Below, piece by piece: positions 50,661 to 59,209 of a stretch of DNA of 64,000 bases. The stretch is from Anaerolineaceae bacterium (GTDB lineage Bacteria > Chloroflexota > Anaerolineae > Aggregatilineales > Phototrophicaceae), in NCBI GenBank assembly GCA_002699585.1, contig PABP01000021.1:558001-622000 (forward strand). The letters are read 5' to 3'. The position numbers and the translations under genes are program-made. Under the pieces are notes generated by a model. It had not been told where the DNA came from. It did no database searches and saw only the letters and a program-made list of their open reading frames with translations. How positions within the stretch are numbered: the first letter of the stretch is position 1; each line of letters begins with the position of its first letter.

Positions 50661-51642
50661 TTTCTGTGACCTCCATATTTGAGGTCAGGCCATCGATAGC
50701 TCGCAACCACTTGATCGCAAAACCCGTTACTTTGGTCGTCAGATCGCTCTCTGGTGCGTGTTGCGCGAACTTGGCTAAATCCGCTTGATTCAATAGTTGC
50801 CCAAGCTGCCGCTGACGCTGGCTGGGCATCCACTCAGAGACCGATTGCAGCAATTCGGCAGTGGTTTGTTCCGTCGCAGGGATTTCAAATCGCTCCGCCA
50901 AGTATCGCCTGAGGATGTCAGCCGCCAGCGGTAAGGCTGCAACAGGAGGTAAATTCTGCTGCTCAATATCGGCCAAGCCCGCTACAGCCCGTTGTAAGGG
51001 TGTCGTTTGTGTGACAAAGCGTATCTGACGCAATCCACCACCTAGCATGCGCAGTACCAGCCAGAACGCTGTCGCCACCACCACAACCAGAATGCCATAT
51101 ACAATCGGAGGAATATAGGGCGTGTCAATCGGTGGGGCAGCCGGACGTAGACTGGGGTCAACGGCGTTAACGAGCACACTTTCCACATTTATAGACGCCG
51201 ACTGCAAGGGAACAGCCCCGATCTGGCCGTTGTCTCGTACATACTCGACTGCGATTTCTGGCGTCAGATATAGTCCTGGTTGCCACAATGTCACAATCAA
51301 CTCTTGCTGATACTCAACATGCCCATCGGTTTGTGTCTCCTCTACATCTGCCGCGTCTAGCACTTCAAATACTAGTGGATCACTGGGCAGTTCGGGCCAG
51401 TTGTCTATAGCGATTCCGGGAACAGTGGAAACCGTCAACGTCAAAGTAAATGGCTCACCAATGAGCACACTATCACCATCAACAGCCAATTGCGCCACGA
51501 CATCATCGGTTAACTGCACTTGCAAGCCTGTTTGTGTGGCCGTAGGCGTAACATCGTCAGGCGTCATCGTAGACTCTGTTTGTGCCTGTAGTCCGAGGCT
51601 CCATATCAGGCTCATGACAATCAAAACGATAATGCGCTTCAT
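50653..51642 (-). CDS. BatD/DUF4381-like membrane protein
   Basis: A protein of 329 residues: a signal peptide, an Ig-like outer domain (LAVDGDSVLIGEPFTLTLTV), a transmembrane helix at about 188-208 (IPPIVYGILVVVVATAFWLV) and a cytoplasmic helical domain (ADILRRYLAERFEIPATEQT). The pattern is that of the DUF4381-type subunit found between DUF58 and BatA in many Bat operons. It overlaps DUF58 by four bases. Confidence 0.75.
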   Translation of the reverse strand: MKRIIVLIVMSLIWSLGLQAQTESTMTPDDVTPTATQTGLQVQLTDDVVAQLAVDGDSVLIGEPFTLTLTVSTVPGIAIDNWPELPSDPLVFEVLDAADVEETQTDGHVEYQQELIVTLWQPGLYLTPEIAVEYVRDNGQIGAVPLQSASINVESVLVNAVDPSLRPAAPPIDTPYIPPIVYGILVVVVATAFWLVLRMLGGGLRQIRFVTQTTPLQRAVAGLADIEQQNLPPVAALPLAADILRRYLAERFEIPATEQTTAELLQSVSEWMPSQRQRQLGQLLNQADLAKFAQHAPESDLTTKVTGFAIKWLRAIDGLTSNMEVTENE

Positions 51643-52523
51643 GAGCGAATATCGGCTTTCTGTGCAAAGAACTGCGCAATCACCGGAATATAGTCTTCAT
51701 CCTGGGAAAGTATGACATCGGCCACACGCCCCTTCGTAAAGACGCGCTGTCGCTCTGCCTCAAGTGTACGCCGCTGCTCCTGGAAAGCCCGCTGCCACTT
51801 GGTTGAGGCCGTATCTACCACATGCACGGTGCCCGTTTCGCTGTCTTTGACCCGCAGCAACCCCACATCAGGAATATGCTCCTCAAGCGGGTCTTTGAGC
51901 ACGATTGCCGAAACATCATGCTGGCGTCCCAACATCACCAATTGTGACTCATAGTTCGCAGCGGGCAGCAAAAAATCCGATAGCAAAATAACGATGGAAT
52001 GCTTGGGTACGATGCGGTTTGCCATGCGCAGTACACCGCCGAGGTCCGTGCCTATGCCTGTGGGTTGATAAGTCAACAGGTCCCGAATCAGGCGCAAAAT
52101 ATGCTTGCGACCCTTTGCAGGCGGCACATAATGCTCAATCTTATCGGTGAAGATCAGTAGGCCAACTTTATCGTTGTTGAAGATGGCGCTGTATGCTAGG
52201 ACAGCCCCTAATTCAGCGGCATATTCCCGTTTTTGCTGCTCTTGTGACCCAAAAATCAACGACCCGCTGCCATCGATCACGAGCAGGAGTGTGAGTTCAC
52301 GTTCAGCAACGAATTGGCGCACATGCGGCACCGAGGTCCGCGCGGTGATTTTCCAGTCAATCGCACGAATATCATCGCCAGGGATATACGGTCGCACACT
52401 GACAAACGACATGCCCTGGCCCCGAAATCGTGACTTGTAAGCGCCACTGAATGACGAAGCTACCAGGCGTCGAGTTCGTATTTCAATGCGGCGTATCGTG
52501 CGCAGGAGTTGAGGCGTTAACAC
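51639..52523 (-). CDS. DUF58 domain protein
   Basis: A protein of 294 residues with a VWA-like fold: GAYKSRFRGQGMSFVSVRPY and DDIRAIDWKITARTSVPHVR are the DUF58 signatures, followed by LLLVIDGSGSLIFG. Usually soluble and co-transcribed with MoxR ATPase. It lies 17 bases after the moxR stop. A GTG start at 52523. Confidence 0.9.
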   Translation of the reverse strand: MLTPQLLRTIRRIEIRTRRLVASSFSGAYKSRFRGQGMSFVSVRPYIPGDDIRAIDWKITARTSVPHVRQFVAERELTLLLVIDGSGSLIFGSQEQQKREYAAELGAVLAYSAIFNNDKVGLLIFTDKIEHYVPPAKGRKHILRLIRDLLTYQPTGIGTDLGGVLRMANRIVPKHSIVILLSDFLLPAANYESQLVMLGRQHDVSAIVLKDPLEEHIPDVGLLRVKDSETGTVHVVDTASTKWQRAFQEQRRTLEAERQRVFTKGRVADVILSQDEDYIPVIAQFFAQKADIRS

Positions 52524-52540
52524 GGGGCAATCATCCGACT

Positions 52541-53527
52541 TTACGGGACTTCCACACGTTTAAGCAGGTGCTCAATGATTTGCTGTGAAGTCACTGCTTC
52601 GGCTTGGGCTTCAAAGCTCAGGACCAGACGGTGACGCATAATGGCTGGCGTGATGAACTTGATGTCCTCTGGCGTGACATAGCCGCGACCTTCTAGGAAG
52701 GCATGGGCTTTTGCGCCTTTCACCAGGAACAGCGTCGCTCGTGGCGATACCCCATATTCGATCATTGAAGCCAGCTTCTTCGAACCCAGTTCCGCCGGAT
52801 CGCGGGTCATAAACACCAGATCGAGGATGTACTCTTTCAGGCGATCATCGACATAAATATCATCGACCACTCCCCGCGCATGGACGATTGCCTCTGGTTC
52901 GACCACGGCTTCGGCTTCTTCAATGGTATGCGTCGACATGCGCTCGATAATCTGGCGTTCCTCGCTTCGATTCGGGTAATCGACGACGATCTTCAGCATG
53001 AAACGGTCGAGCTGCGCCTCTGGCAGGGCATACGTGCCTTCCTGCTCAATCGGATTTTGCGTGGCTAACACCAGATAGGGGTCTTTGAGTGCGAATGTCT
53101 CTTCGCCCAGTGTAACCTGGCGTTCTTCCATTGCTTCCAGTAGGGCAGACTGCACCTTCGCCGGGGCGCGATTGATTTCGTCTGCCAGCACGATATTGCT
53201 GAAAATGGGTCCAGGCCGCGGGACAAAAGTATGATTGCCAGGATTATATATCTGGGTGCCGATGATGTCGGATGGCAGCAAATCCGGTGTAAACTGAATG
53301 CGCTTAAAATCTGCATTGAGGGATGATGCCAGCGTGCGAACAGCCAGCGTCTTGGCTAAGCCCGGAACACCTTCAATCAGGGCATGGCCATCGGCCAGCA
53401 ACGCCACCAGCATATGCCGAACCAGATCATCCTGGCCGACAATGATGCGCTGCATCTGCCTCAGAATATCTTTTAGAAAGGCAGATTCATCTTGGATGCG
53501 TTTGTTGAGTGCTTGTACGGATGCCAT
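52541..53527 (-). CDS. MoxR-type AAA+ ATPase
   Basis: From ATG 53527, 328 residues. A TTG codon 12 bases upstream is an alternative start. Walker A EGVPGLAKTLAVRTLA (GxxGxxKT), Walker B VLADEINRAPAKVQSALLEA and the sensor LATQNPIEQEGTYALPEAQL are typical of MoxR. MoxR ATPases act as chaperones that assemble metal-containing or multi-subunit complexes together with VWA proteins. It heads the Bat operon, which runs unbroken to 45951. Confidence 0.93.
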   Translation of the reverse strand: MASVQALNKRIQDESAFLKDILRQMQRIIVGQDDLVRHMLVALLADGHALIEGVPGLAKTLAVRTLASSLNADFKRIQFTPDLLPSDIIGTQIYNPGNHTFVPRPGPIFSNIVLADEINRAPAKVQSALLEAMEERQVTLGEETFALKDPYLVLATQNPIEQEGTYALPEAQLDRFMLKIVVDYPNRSEERQIIERMSTHTIEEAEAVVEPEAIVHARGVVDDIYVDDRLKEYILDLVFMTRDPAELGSKKLASMIEYGVSPRATLFLVKGAKAHAFLEGRGYVTPEDIKFITPAIMRHRLVLSFEAQAEAVTSQQIIEHLLKRVEVP

Positions 53528-53602
53528 AGTTGTACTCAAACGTCTTCTACAAATTCAGTCTACAGCCAGACGGGCATCAGGACAATTGAAACTGGCGATA
53601 TT

Positions 53603-54193
53603 TTACGTTTCCGTAGCATGATCCAGATGCGGGACGCGATGGCAGGTCCGACAGCGCGCTTCATAACTTTCCTGCGCACCGACCATGATAATGGGATCTT
53701 CGTAATGGGCAGGCTTGTTATTGACCAAACGTTGTGTCCTGCTGGCTAGATCACCACATACTACGCAGATTGCATGTAGCTTGGTGACTTCCTCTGCGAC
53801 GGCCAGCAGTTGTGGCATGGCACCAAACGGCTCACCACGGAAATCCATATCCAGCCCAGCCGCGATGACGCGAATCCCGCGTTCAGCTAGGCGGTCAATA
53901 ACTTCGATAATGCCTAGCTCAAAAAATTGAATTTCATCAATGGCGACAACGGTCGTCTTTTCTTCAAGATGGTCCATGATGGCTTCTGGTTCAGCGACAG
54001 GCACGGCTTCAATGTTCTGGCCATCGTGGCTTTTGACCACTTGAATGCCATAGCGATCATCAATCTGGGGCTTGAATACCTGGATATCTTGCTTGGCAAT
54101 CACAGCACGCCGAACGCGCCGAATCAGTTCTTCCGTTTTTCCAGAAAACATACTGCCGCAAATAATCTCAAAGCGGCCCGCATGATGCTTCAT
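53603..54193 (-). CDS. tdk: Thymidine kinase, TK1 type
   Basis: Phosphorylates thymidine in the salvage route. From ATG 54193 (AAAGG nine bases before) 196 residues. Walker A GSMFSGKT is at 13-20, the [10 protein letters not shown] segment supplies the lid Asp/Glu, and the zinc-binding Cys are in [16 protein letters not shown] and RCRTCHRVP. Codons further upstream are not supported. Independent of the neighbouring MoxR operon. Confidence 0.95.
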   Translation of the reverse strand: MKHHAGRFEIICGSMFSGKTEELIRRVRRAVIAKQDIQVFKPQIDDRYGIQVVKSHDGQNIEAVPVAEPEAIMDHLEEKTTVVAIDEIQFFELGIIEVIDRLAERGIRVIAAGLDMDFRGEPFGAMPQLLAVAEEVTKLHAICVVCGDLASRTQRLVNNKPAHYEDPIIMVGAQESYEARCRTCHRVPHLDHATET

Positions 54194-54310
54194 CGTGGCG
54201 CCTTTCTGATGACGTGCAAAGACGAATGTCAAGCACAATGAGGATAATGAGTTTGAGTTCGTGCGAAATTATAGCGAAAAGTAAAGCAACATGGATGGTT
54301 GCTTCAATAA

Positions 54311-54342
54311 AACAGATGTGCCAAGTCCTTGGCACATCTGTT
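54311..54342 (-). terminator. Strong terminator after the bL31 gene
   Basis: Perfect arms of 15 bases (54311-54325 and 54328-54342, reading AACAGATGTGCCAAG and its complement) round a two-base centre, followed on the minus strand by TTTTA. It lies 24 bases after the bL31 stop. Confidence 0.9.
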
Positions 54343-54366
54343 AACTAGCGGATCGTGTAGTACGAT

Positions 54367-54852
54367 CTATTCGGCTTCGCCTTCAGCCTCGTCGGCCGTT
54401 GGTAATTCATAGCCCCGATTGCGCAGGCTCTTCTTGATGTCACTGAGTGCCTGACGACCAATGCCTGAGAGGCTCAACAAGGCTTCTTCACCTTCTTCAG
54501 CCAGCTTATCAAGGATATGCTGAACGATGGTGATGCCATTTTCTTCAAGGATGTTCAGGTGGCGCTTACCCAGTCCCAGTTCTTTCAAGGGCAGGTCGGG
54601 TGGCGTCAATGCCTGGGCTGCGGCTTCACGTTCGGCCTGCATTTCATCGCGCAAACGCAGACGCTTCATGAAGGTATCAACACGGCCTTCGGTATCAACG
54701 ATACGCTGCTGGCCAGTGTAGAAGGGGTGGCAGTTGGAGCAAATTTCAGTCTGCATGGTTTCAACTGTTGCCCCAGTGCGCCATTCTGTGCCGCAGGACA
54801 TACAAGTCACAACAGCATCAGAGAACCACTGTGGGTGAATTTCTTTCTTCAT
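54367..54852 (-). CDS. rpmE: Ribosomal protein bL31 fused to an alpha-CTD-like helix-hairpin-helix domain
   Basis: Residues 1-70 are bL31 of the zinc-binding type: MKKEIHPQWF, with Cys17, Cys20, Cys38 and Cys41, and HPFYTGQQRIVDTEGRVDTF. Instead of ending there, the protein continues over a short linker into residues 88-150, which match the C-terminal domain of the RNA polymerase alpha subunit (LKELGLGKRHLNILEENGIT, LLSLSGIGRQALSDIKKSLR), keeping Arg97 and Asn100 at the positions of DNA-contacting Arg265 and Asn268. Total 161 residues, about twice normal. Read through without frameshift; a GAGGAG site precedes ATG 54852. A small hairpin at 54873-54892 precedes the gene. Confidence 0.85.
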   Translation of the reverse strand: MKKEIHPQWFSDAVVTCMSCGTEWRTGATVETMQTEICSNCHPFYTGQQRIVDTEGRVDTFMKRLRLRDEMQAEREAAAQALTPPDLPLKELGLGKRHLNILEENGITIVQHILDKLAEEGEEALLSLSGIGRQALSDIKKSLRNRGYELPTADEAEGEAE

Positions 54853-54930
54853 TTTGTCTCCTCACAACACGGCTCTGCTCACATTAGCAGAGTGGCGTGA
54901 TGCACATTTGGATGATAAAGCGACAGAATG

Positions 54931-55203
54931 CTACTGTTGCGGTAGCTCTGCGACAACGCTAATTTGTTTTTGGCCACTGCGATTGCGCATACGCTCGAAG
55001 ATGACATAGCCTTCCGTCGTTGCGAAGATCGTGTGGTCTTTGCCGATACTCACATTCTCACCGGGGTGGAATTTCGTACCGCGCTGGCGAACGATGATAT
55101 TGCCAGGAATGACATACTCACCGCCGAATTTCTTGATACCAAGTCGCTTCGAATTACTATCGCGACCATTGCGGGTTGAACCGCCACCTTTTTTGTGGGC
55201 CAT
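54931..55203 (-). CDS. rpmA: Ribosomal protein bL27
   Basis: A protein of 90 residues: [20 protein letters not shown] is diagnostic, and the [18 protein letters not shown] segment is conserved. The N-terminus starts directly at MAHKKG with no cleaved leader as in Firmicutes. It follows the bL21 gene by 32 bases, in the usual order bL21-bL27. Confidence 0.97.
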   Translation of the reverse strand: MAHKKGGGSTRNGRDSNSKRLGIKKFGGEYVIPGNIIVRQRGTKFHPGENVSIGKDHTIFATTEGYVIFERMRNRSGQKQISVVAELPQQ

Positions 55204-55235
55204 GAGGGCCGCCTTTCTGCTTTAACAGGACGATG

Positions 55236-55547
55236 CTAGTTTGAAATTTCACCGATGCGCAAGCGAGTGTGATACTGGCGATGCCCACGCTTTACACGGT
55301 AATTGGTACGTTGACGGTACTTAAACACGATAACCTTCTCGCCACGGAACTGTTCTTCGACAGTTGCAGTGACGCTAGCACCATCCACAGTGGGGGTGCC
55401 AATGACTGAGTTCTCACCATCGCCAATCATCAAGACCTCATCAAATGTAATGGTCTCGCCGACTTCCTGGGGCAGACGTTCAACGTCAATGACAGCACCC
55501 GCTTCAGCGCGATATTGGCGTCCAGCAATTTTTACAATAGCATACAT
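55236..55547 (-). CDS. rplU: Ribosomal protein bL21
   Basis: A protein of 103 residues: MYAIVKIAGRQYRAEAGAVI, and the C-terminal KYRQRTNYRVKRGHRQYHTR that packs on 23S rRNA. GGAG lies upstream of ATG 55547. The gene leads the bL21-bL27-bL31 group, with a strong promoter at 55703-55731. Confidence 0.97.
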   Translation of the reverse strand: MYAIVKIAGRQYRAEAGAVIDVERLPQEVGETITFDEVLMIGDGENSVIGTPTVDGASVTATVEEQFRGEKVIVFKYRQRTNYRVKRGHRQYHTRLRIGEISN

Positions 55548-55865
55548 AACGTTTGGGCTCCAACCTTCACTTAATCTCCGCTGTCGAGTACCTCAAAGGG
55601 GTCAACAAACGAGGAAAATTGGTGATTTTGAATTTTCAGCGTGCATCACAGTCGTGATAGTCGCTAGACGAACAAAAAGCCCCGCTTGTGCGAAGCTTTG
55701 GTATTATACGGGCCGGACAATCTTGCGTCAACGCTGATTTGTCTGCCGAAGTGACGGTCAGGCTGATCTCGATGAGCCGATTGATTATGTCCTATGCTCT
55801 CTGGCAGATTTCTCTATAATCTGTATAGTAGTATTCCTATTCGTTAGCATATCGGATTTGGTCAT
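55548..55865. other. 318-base intergenic region with divergent promoters and rplU leader
   Basis: The region contains no reading frame that looks real. It holds the promoter and about 150-base leader of the bL21 gene on the minus strand and a possible -10 box (TATAAT, 55815-55820) for the cupin gene on the plus strand. A ten-pair stem (AAAGCTTCGC with GCGGGGCTTT on the minus strand, 55698-55674) followed by TTTTTG begins at the expected transcription start of the leader. Confidence 0.6.
55703..55731 (-). promoter_or_regulatory. Sigma-70-type promoter of rplU-rpmA
   Basis: On the minus strand TTGACG (55731-55726), a 17-base spacer and TATAAT (55708-55703). This is the closest match to the consensus seen in the window and suits a ribosomal protein operon. 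Confidence 0.85.
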
Positions 55866-56255
55866 ATGTCATTTGTGACGAAACATGTTGCCGAAGAATG
55901 CGATGTTATTGCCCCGGATGGCTCAGAGATCCGGTTGCTCCCAATACTCAGTGCAGGTAGCATGGTGCATGTCACGCTGCGACCAAATCAGGTTTCACTG
56001 GCCATCACACATAAAACTGTGGAAGAAATCTGGTATGTACTGTCGGGTAAAGGGGAAATGTGGCGCAAGGATGGTGATAATGAAACTATCACGACGCTGG
56101 AACCGGGTTGCTCATTGACGATTCCACTCGGCACCCATTTCCAATTCAGGAACTTACTCAGCGAGCCTCTACAACTCATCCTGGTCACTATGCCACCCTG
56201 GCCAGGTAACGACGAAGCTATTTCTGTACCAGGACGTTGGCCCACTGAAGATTAG
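55866..56255 (+). CDS. Cupin-domain protein
   Basis: A protein of 129 residues with one cupin fold: VSLAITHKTVEEIWYVLSGK, GEMWRKDGDNETITTLEPGC and LTIPLGTHFQFRN. The first metal motif has only part of the His set (ITHKTVEEIWYVLSGKG), so the metal site may be altered. Substrate unknown. A -10 box lies about 45 bases upstream. Confidence 0.8.
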   Translation: MSFVTKHVAEECDVIAPDGSEIRLLPILSAGSMVHVTLRPNQVSLAITHKTVEEIWYVLSGKGEMWRKDGDNETITTLEPGCSLTIPLGTHFQFRNLLSEPLQLILVTMPPWPGNDEAISVPGRWPTED

Positions 56256-56284
56256 GACCTCAGCAGGCCACCTCAAACTTTGTG

Positions 56285-57349
56285 CTAGCTAATGAACATC
56301 GCATCGCCAAAGGAAAAGAAACGATAATGCTCTTGCTTGGCCGTTTCATAGGCATGAAGCACATTGTCTTTCCCTGCAAACGCGCTAATCATCATGAGTA
56401 GCGTAGACTTCGGCAAATGGAAGTTAGTAATCATGGCATCGACCACGCGCCATTTATAGCTGGGATAGATAAACAACCGCGTATCCTGCTCAAACGCGAT
56501 CACAGGTCGCCAGGGGCACATATTTTCTGAAGCTGCCGGGTTTGCTGGATCACCCCCCGCACTTAAGATGCCCGCTGTTTCTAACGTCCGCGCTGATGTC
56601 GTGCCAACAGCGATGATGCGTCCCCCTGCCAGCTTGGCGTCATTGATAATCTTCGCATTAGTCGCATCTAGCGTCGCGTATTCACTGTGAATCACATGCT
56701 CCGTGATGTCATCGACCTTTACCGGTTGGAAGGTATCCAGCCCAATATGCAGCGTGCAGTACGCCATCTGGACACCCTTATCGCGCAGGGCAATCAACAG
56801 ATCAGGTGTGAAGTGCAGCCCTGCTGTGGGTGCCGCCGCTGAGCCTTCGATCCGACTGTATATAGTCTGGTAGCGTTCAGAATCTTCAAGTGTCTCGTGG
56901 ATATAGGGAGGCAGGGGGATTTGCCCATTGGAATAGACCAGGTCATCAATCGCCTGATCAAATTGCAGGATACGCTGCGGGCCTTCACGCTCTGTGATGA
57001 CGGTTGCTGTAATGCCATCTTCAAAATCAAGTACACGGCCTTCAGTGACGCCCTTACCCCCTACGATGACCAGCCATTTCAGACTACCCAGGTCACGCAA
57101 CAGCAAAACTTCTACCTTGCCGCCTGTGTCCTGTTTAGTCGCATAAAGCCGACCAGGGATCACGCGGGTATTGTTCATAACCAGCACATCACCTGGGTAC
57201 AGCATGTCCAAAATGTCAGAAAAAGCATGGTGGTCCACAGCACCCGTTTCTCGGTCAAGGGTCATCAACTTTGAGCTATCGCGTGGTTCGACAGGGTGTT
57301 GTGCGATGTAGGATTCCGGCAGATCGTAGTCAAATTCTTGGAGTTTCAA
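56285..57349 (-). CDS. queA: S-adenosylmethionine:tRNA ribosyltransferase-isomerase QueA
   Basis: Forms epoxyqueuosine on tRNA with the ribosyl part of SAM. The start is TTG 57349, one base past the ruvB stop, with GAGG about nine bases before; the protein then begins KLQEFDYDLPESYIAQHPVE, the family's usual N-terminus, while longer forms would carry an odd extension. Motifs RDSSKLMTLDRETG, GRLYATKQDTGGKVEVLLLR and TNFHLPKSTLLMMISAFAG are typical. 354 residues. No tgt or queC is in the window. Confidence 0.94.
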   Translation of the reverse strand: MKLQEFDYDLPESYIAQHPVEPRDSSKLMTLDRETGAVDHHAFSDILDMLYPGDVLVMNNTRVIPGRLYATKQDTGGKVEVLLLRDLGSLKWLVIVGGKGVTEGRVLDFEDGITATVITEREGPQRILQFDQAIDDLVYSNGQIPLPPYIHETLEDSERYQTIYSRIEGSAAAPTAGLHFTPDLLIALRDKGVQMAYCTLHIGLDTFQPVKVDDITEHVIHSEYATLDATNAKIINDAKLAGGRIIAVGTTSARTLETAGILSAGGDPANPAASENMCPWRPVIAFEQDTRLFIYPSYKWRVVDAMITNFHLPKSTLLMMISAFAGKDNVLHAYETAKQEHYRFFSFGDAMFIS

Positions 57350-57350
57350 T

Positions 57351-58385
57351 TTAGAACAACCTCGGTTGATTATCCCCGCTTTCATCGTCATCCAGCGGGA
57401 TATTTAGATGGTTATATGCATGTTTCGTGGCGGTACGTCCGCGTGGCGTGCGGTCGATAAAGCCGAGTTGGATGAGATACGGTTCGTAAACATCCATAAT
57501 CGTCGAGCTATCTTCACTGATAGCCGCTGCGATTGTTTCCAGCCCAACAGGCCCACCACTGAACTTTTCAATGATCGTGCGCAAAATACGCCGATCAATT
57601 TCATCAAGGCCCAACTCGTCAATATGCATCAGCGCCAGGGCCTCTTGTGTAACTTCCTCAGTGATGATGCCATCCGCCCGTGTTTGGGCATAGTCACGGA
57701 CTCTTCGCAGTAGCCGCAAACCAATTCGCGGTGTGCCCCTGGACCGTCGGGCAATCTCGGTAGCGCCATCTGGGTCGATTTCGATTTTTAACAATCCTGC
57801 TGCCCGGACCACTATGTCTTCCATTGCCTCCTGGCTATAAAAATCCAGCCGGAAGCGTGCGCCGAAGCGATCCCGTAATGGGCCTGCCAGCAACGCCAAG
57901 CGTGTTGTCGCCCCAATCACCGTAAAACGTGGCAGGTTCAGGCGGACTGTTTTCGCTGCCGGGCCTTTGCCAATCACAATATCCAGCACGAAATCTTCCA
58001 TCGCCGGATACAAGATTTCTTCGACAGCTTTACCCAGGCGGTGTACTTCATCAATAAAGAGAATGTCACCCTTTTTAAGATGCGTCAGAATAGCAGCCAG
58101 ATCGCCCGCTCGCTCGATAGAAGGTCCGGCAGTAATCCGAATGTTTGCTTGCATCTCATTCGAGATGACATGAGCCAGCGAGGTCTTACCAAGTCCAGGC
58201 GGCCCATAAAAGAGTAGATGGTCAATCGGCTCATTGCGCATGCGCGCGGCATCAATGATGATCGAGAGATTTTCCCGCACGCGGTCCTGTCCGATCATTT
58301 CGCTGAGGTCTTTGGGTCGCAAAGCGATGTTGCGGCGGTCGTCGCGCTGCACTTGACCACCCATCATGCGTCCATCTTCGGACAT
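57351..58385 (-). CDS. ruvB: Holliday junction branch-migration ATPase RuvB
   Basis: Motor of the RuvAB complex. From ATG 58385, with GGAG eight bases before, 344 residues. Walker [15 protein letters not shown], Walker [13 protein letters not shown], sensor [20 protein letters not shown] and the C-terminal winged helix with [19 protein letters not shown]. The gene is 31 kb from ruvC-ruvA, but lies directly before queA, an order seen in many bacteria. Confidence 0.97.
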   Translation of the reverse strand: MSEDGRMMGGQVQRDDRRNIALRPKDLSEMIGQDRVRENLSIIIDAARMRNEPIDHLLFYGPPGLGKTSLAHVISNEMQANIRITAGPSIERAGDLAAILTHLKKGDILFIDEVHRLGKAVEEILYPAMEDFVLDIVIGKGPAAKTVRLNLPRFTVIGATTRLALLAGPLRDRFGARFRLDFYSQEAMEDIVVRAAGLLKIEIDPDGATEIARRSRGTPRIGLRLLRRVRDYAQTRADGIITEEVTQEALALMHIDELGLDEIDRRILRTIIEKFSGGPVGLETIAAAISEDSSTIMDVYEPYLIQLGFIDRTPRGRTATKHAYNHLNIPLDDDESGDNQPRLF

Positions 58386-58571
58386 GCACGGCACTCCATA
58401 TTTTTCGGTGTATTTGTTCTAGCATTGTAGCGGATAGACTGTACGGCGCAAAGCCAGGATGTCACTGTTCAGATAGCGATGGTTACTCTTTCCATACGAT
58501 CTCATTCAGTCCTTTGACAACCGACGATCAGCGACTTACACTTGAGCCGCTATCTGCCAGAAGGGACAATC

Positions 58572-59195
58572 ATGAAACAGCTTTTTGAATCCCAGCATCC
58601 ACTCGTCAAGCACAAGCTGACGGCCCTCCGTGACAAGAATACCGATCATCGCACATTCCGCGAACTCGTCCGGGAACTGTCCTTACTCTTATGCTACGAA
58701 GCCACCCTCGATATGGAAACCACTCAAAAACCAGTCGAGACACCCATGGGGGAGACTGTCGGCACGACCGCTAAAGAAACGATAGGGCTTGTCCCGATCA
58801 TGCGTGCAGGCATCGGCATGACCGATGGCATCATGCAACTCTTGCCGAATGTGCAAGTCTGGCATATCGGCCTGTACCGCGACGAAGAGACCTTGCGGCC
58901 CGTATCCTACTACAATAAGCTGCCTAAAGAGCCTACTGTGCAAATCTGCCTCATTCTCGACCCGATGCTAGCCACAGGTGGTTCAGCGATTGCAACGGCT
59001 AACATTATTAAAGAGTGGGGCGTATCACGAATTAAGTATGTTGGTCTTCTAGCCGCGCCGGAAGGCGTCGAAGCCTTATCAACGGCCCACCCGGATATTC
59101 CCATCCACGTTGCCCATCTGGACGAGCGCTTGAATGAGATCGGCTTCATTGTCCCAGGCCTGGGCGATGCTGGTGATCGCATGTTTGGCACCTAG
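58572..59195 (+). CDS. upp: Uracil phosphoribosyltransferase
   Basis: Makes UMP from uracil and PRPP. From ATG 58572 with AAGGG eight bases before, 207 residues. The PRPP-binding loop is ILDPMLATGGSAIATANIIK, the uracil-binding tail DERLNEIGFIVPGLGDAGDR is complete. Codons upstream are excluded by the ribosome site. Followed 14 bases later by the TagO/WecA-like gene. Confidence 0.97.
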   Translation: MKQLFESQHPLVKHKLTALRDKNTDHRTFRELVRELSLLLCYEATLDMETTQKPVETPMGETVGTTAKETIGLVPIMRAGIGMTDGIMQLLPNVQVWHIGLYRDEETLRPVSYYNKLPKEPTVQICLILDPMLATGGSAIATANIIKEWGVSRIKYVGLLAAPEGVEALSTAHPDIPIHVAHLDERLNEIGFIVPGLGDAGDRMFGT

Positions 59196-59209
59196 GAACT
59201 CATCCACGA

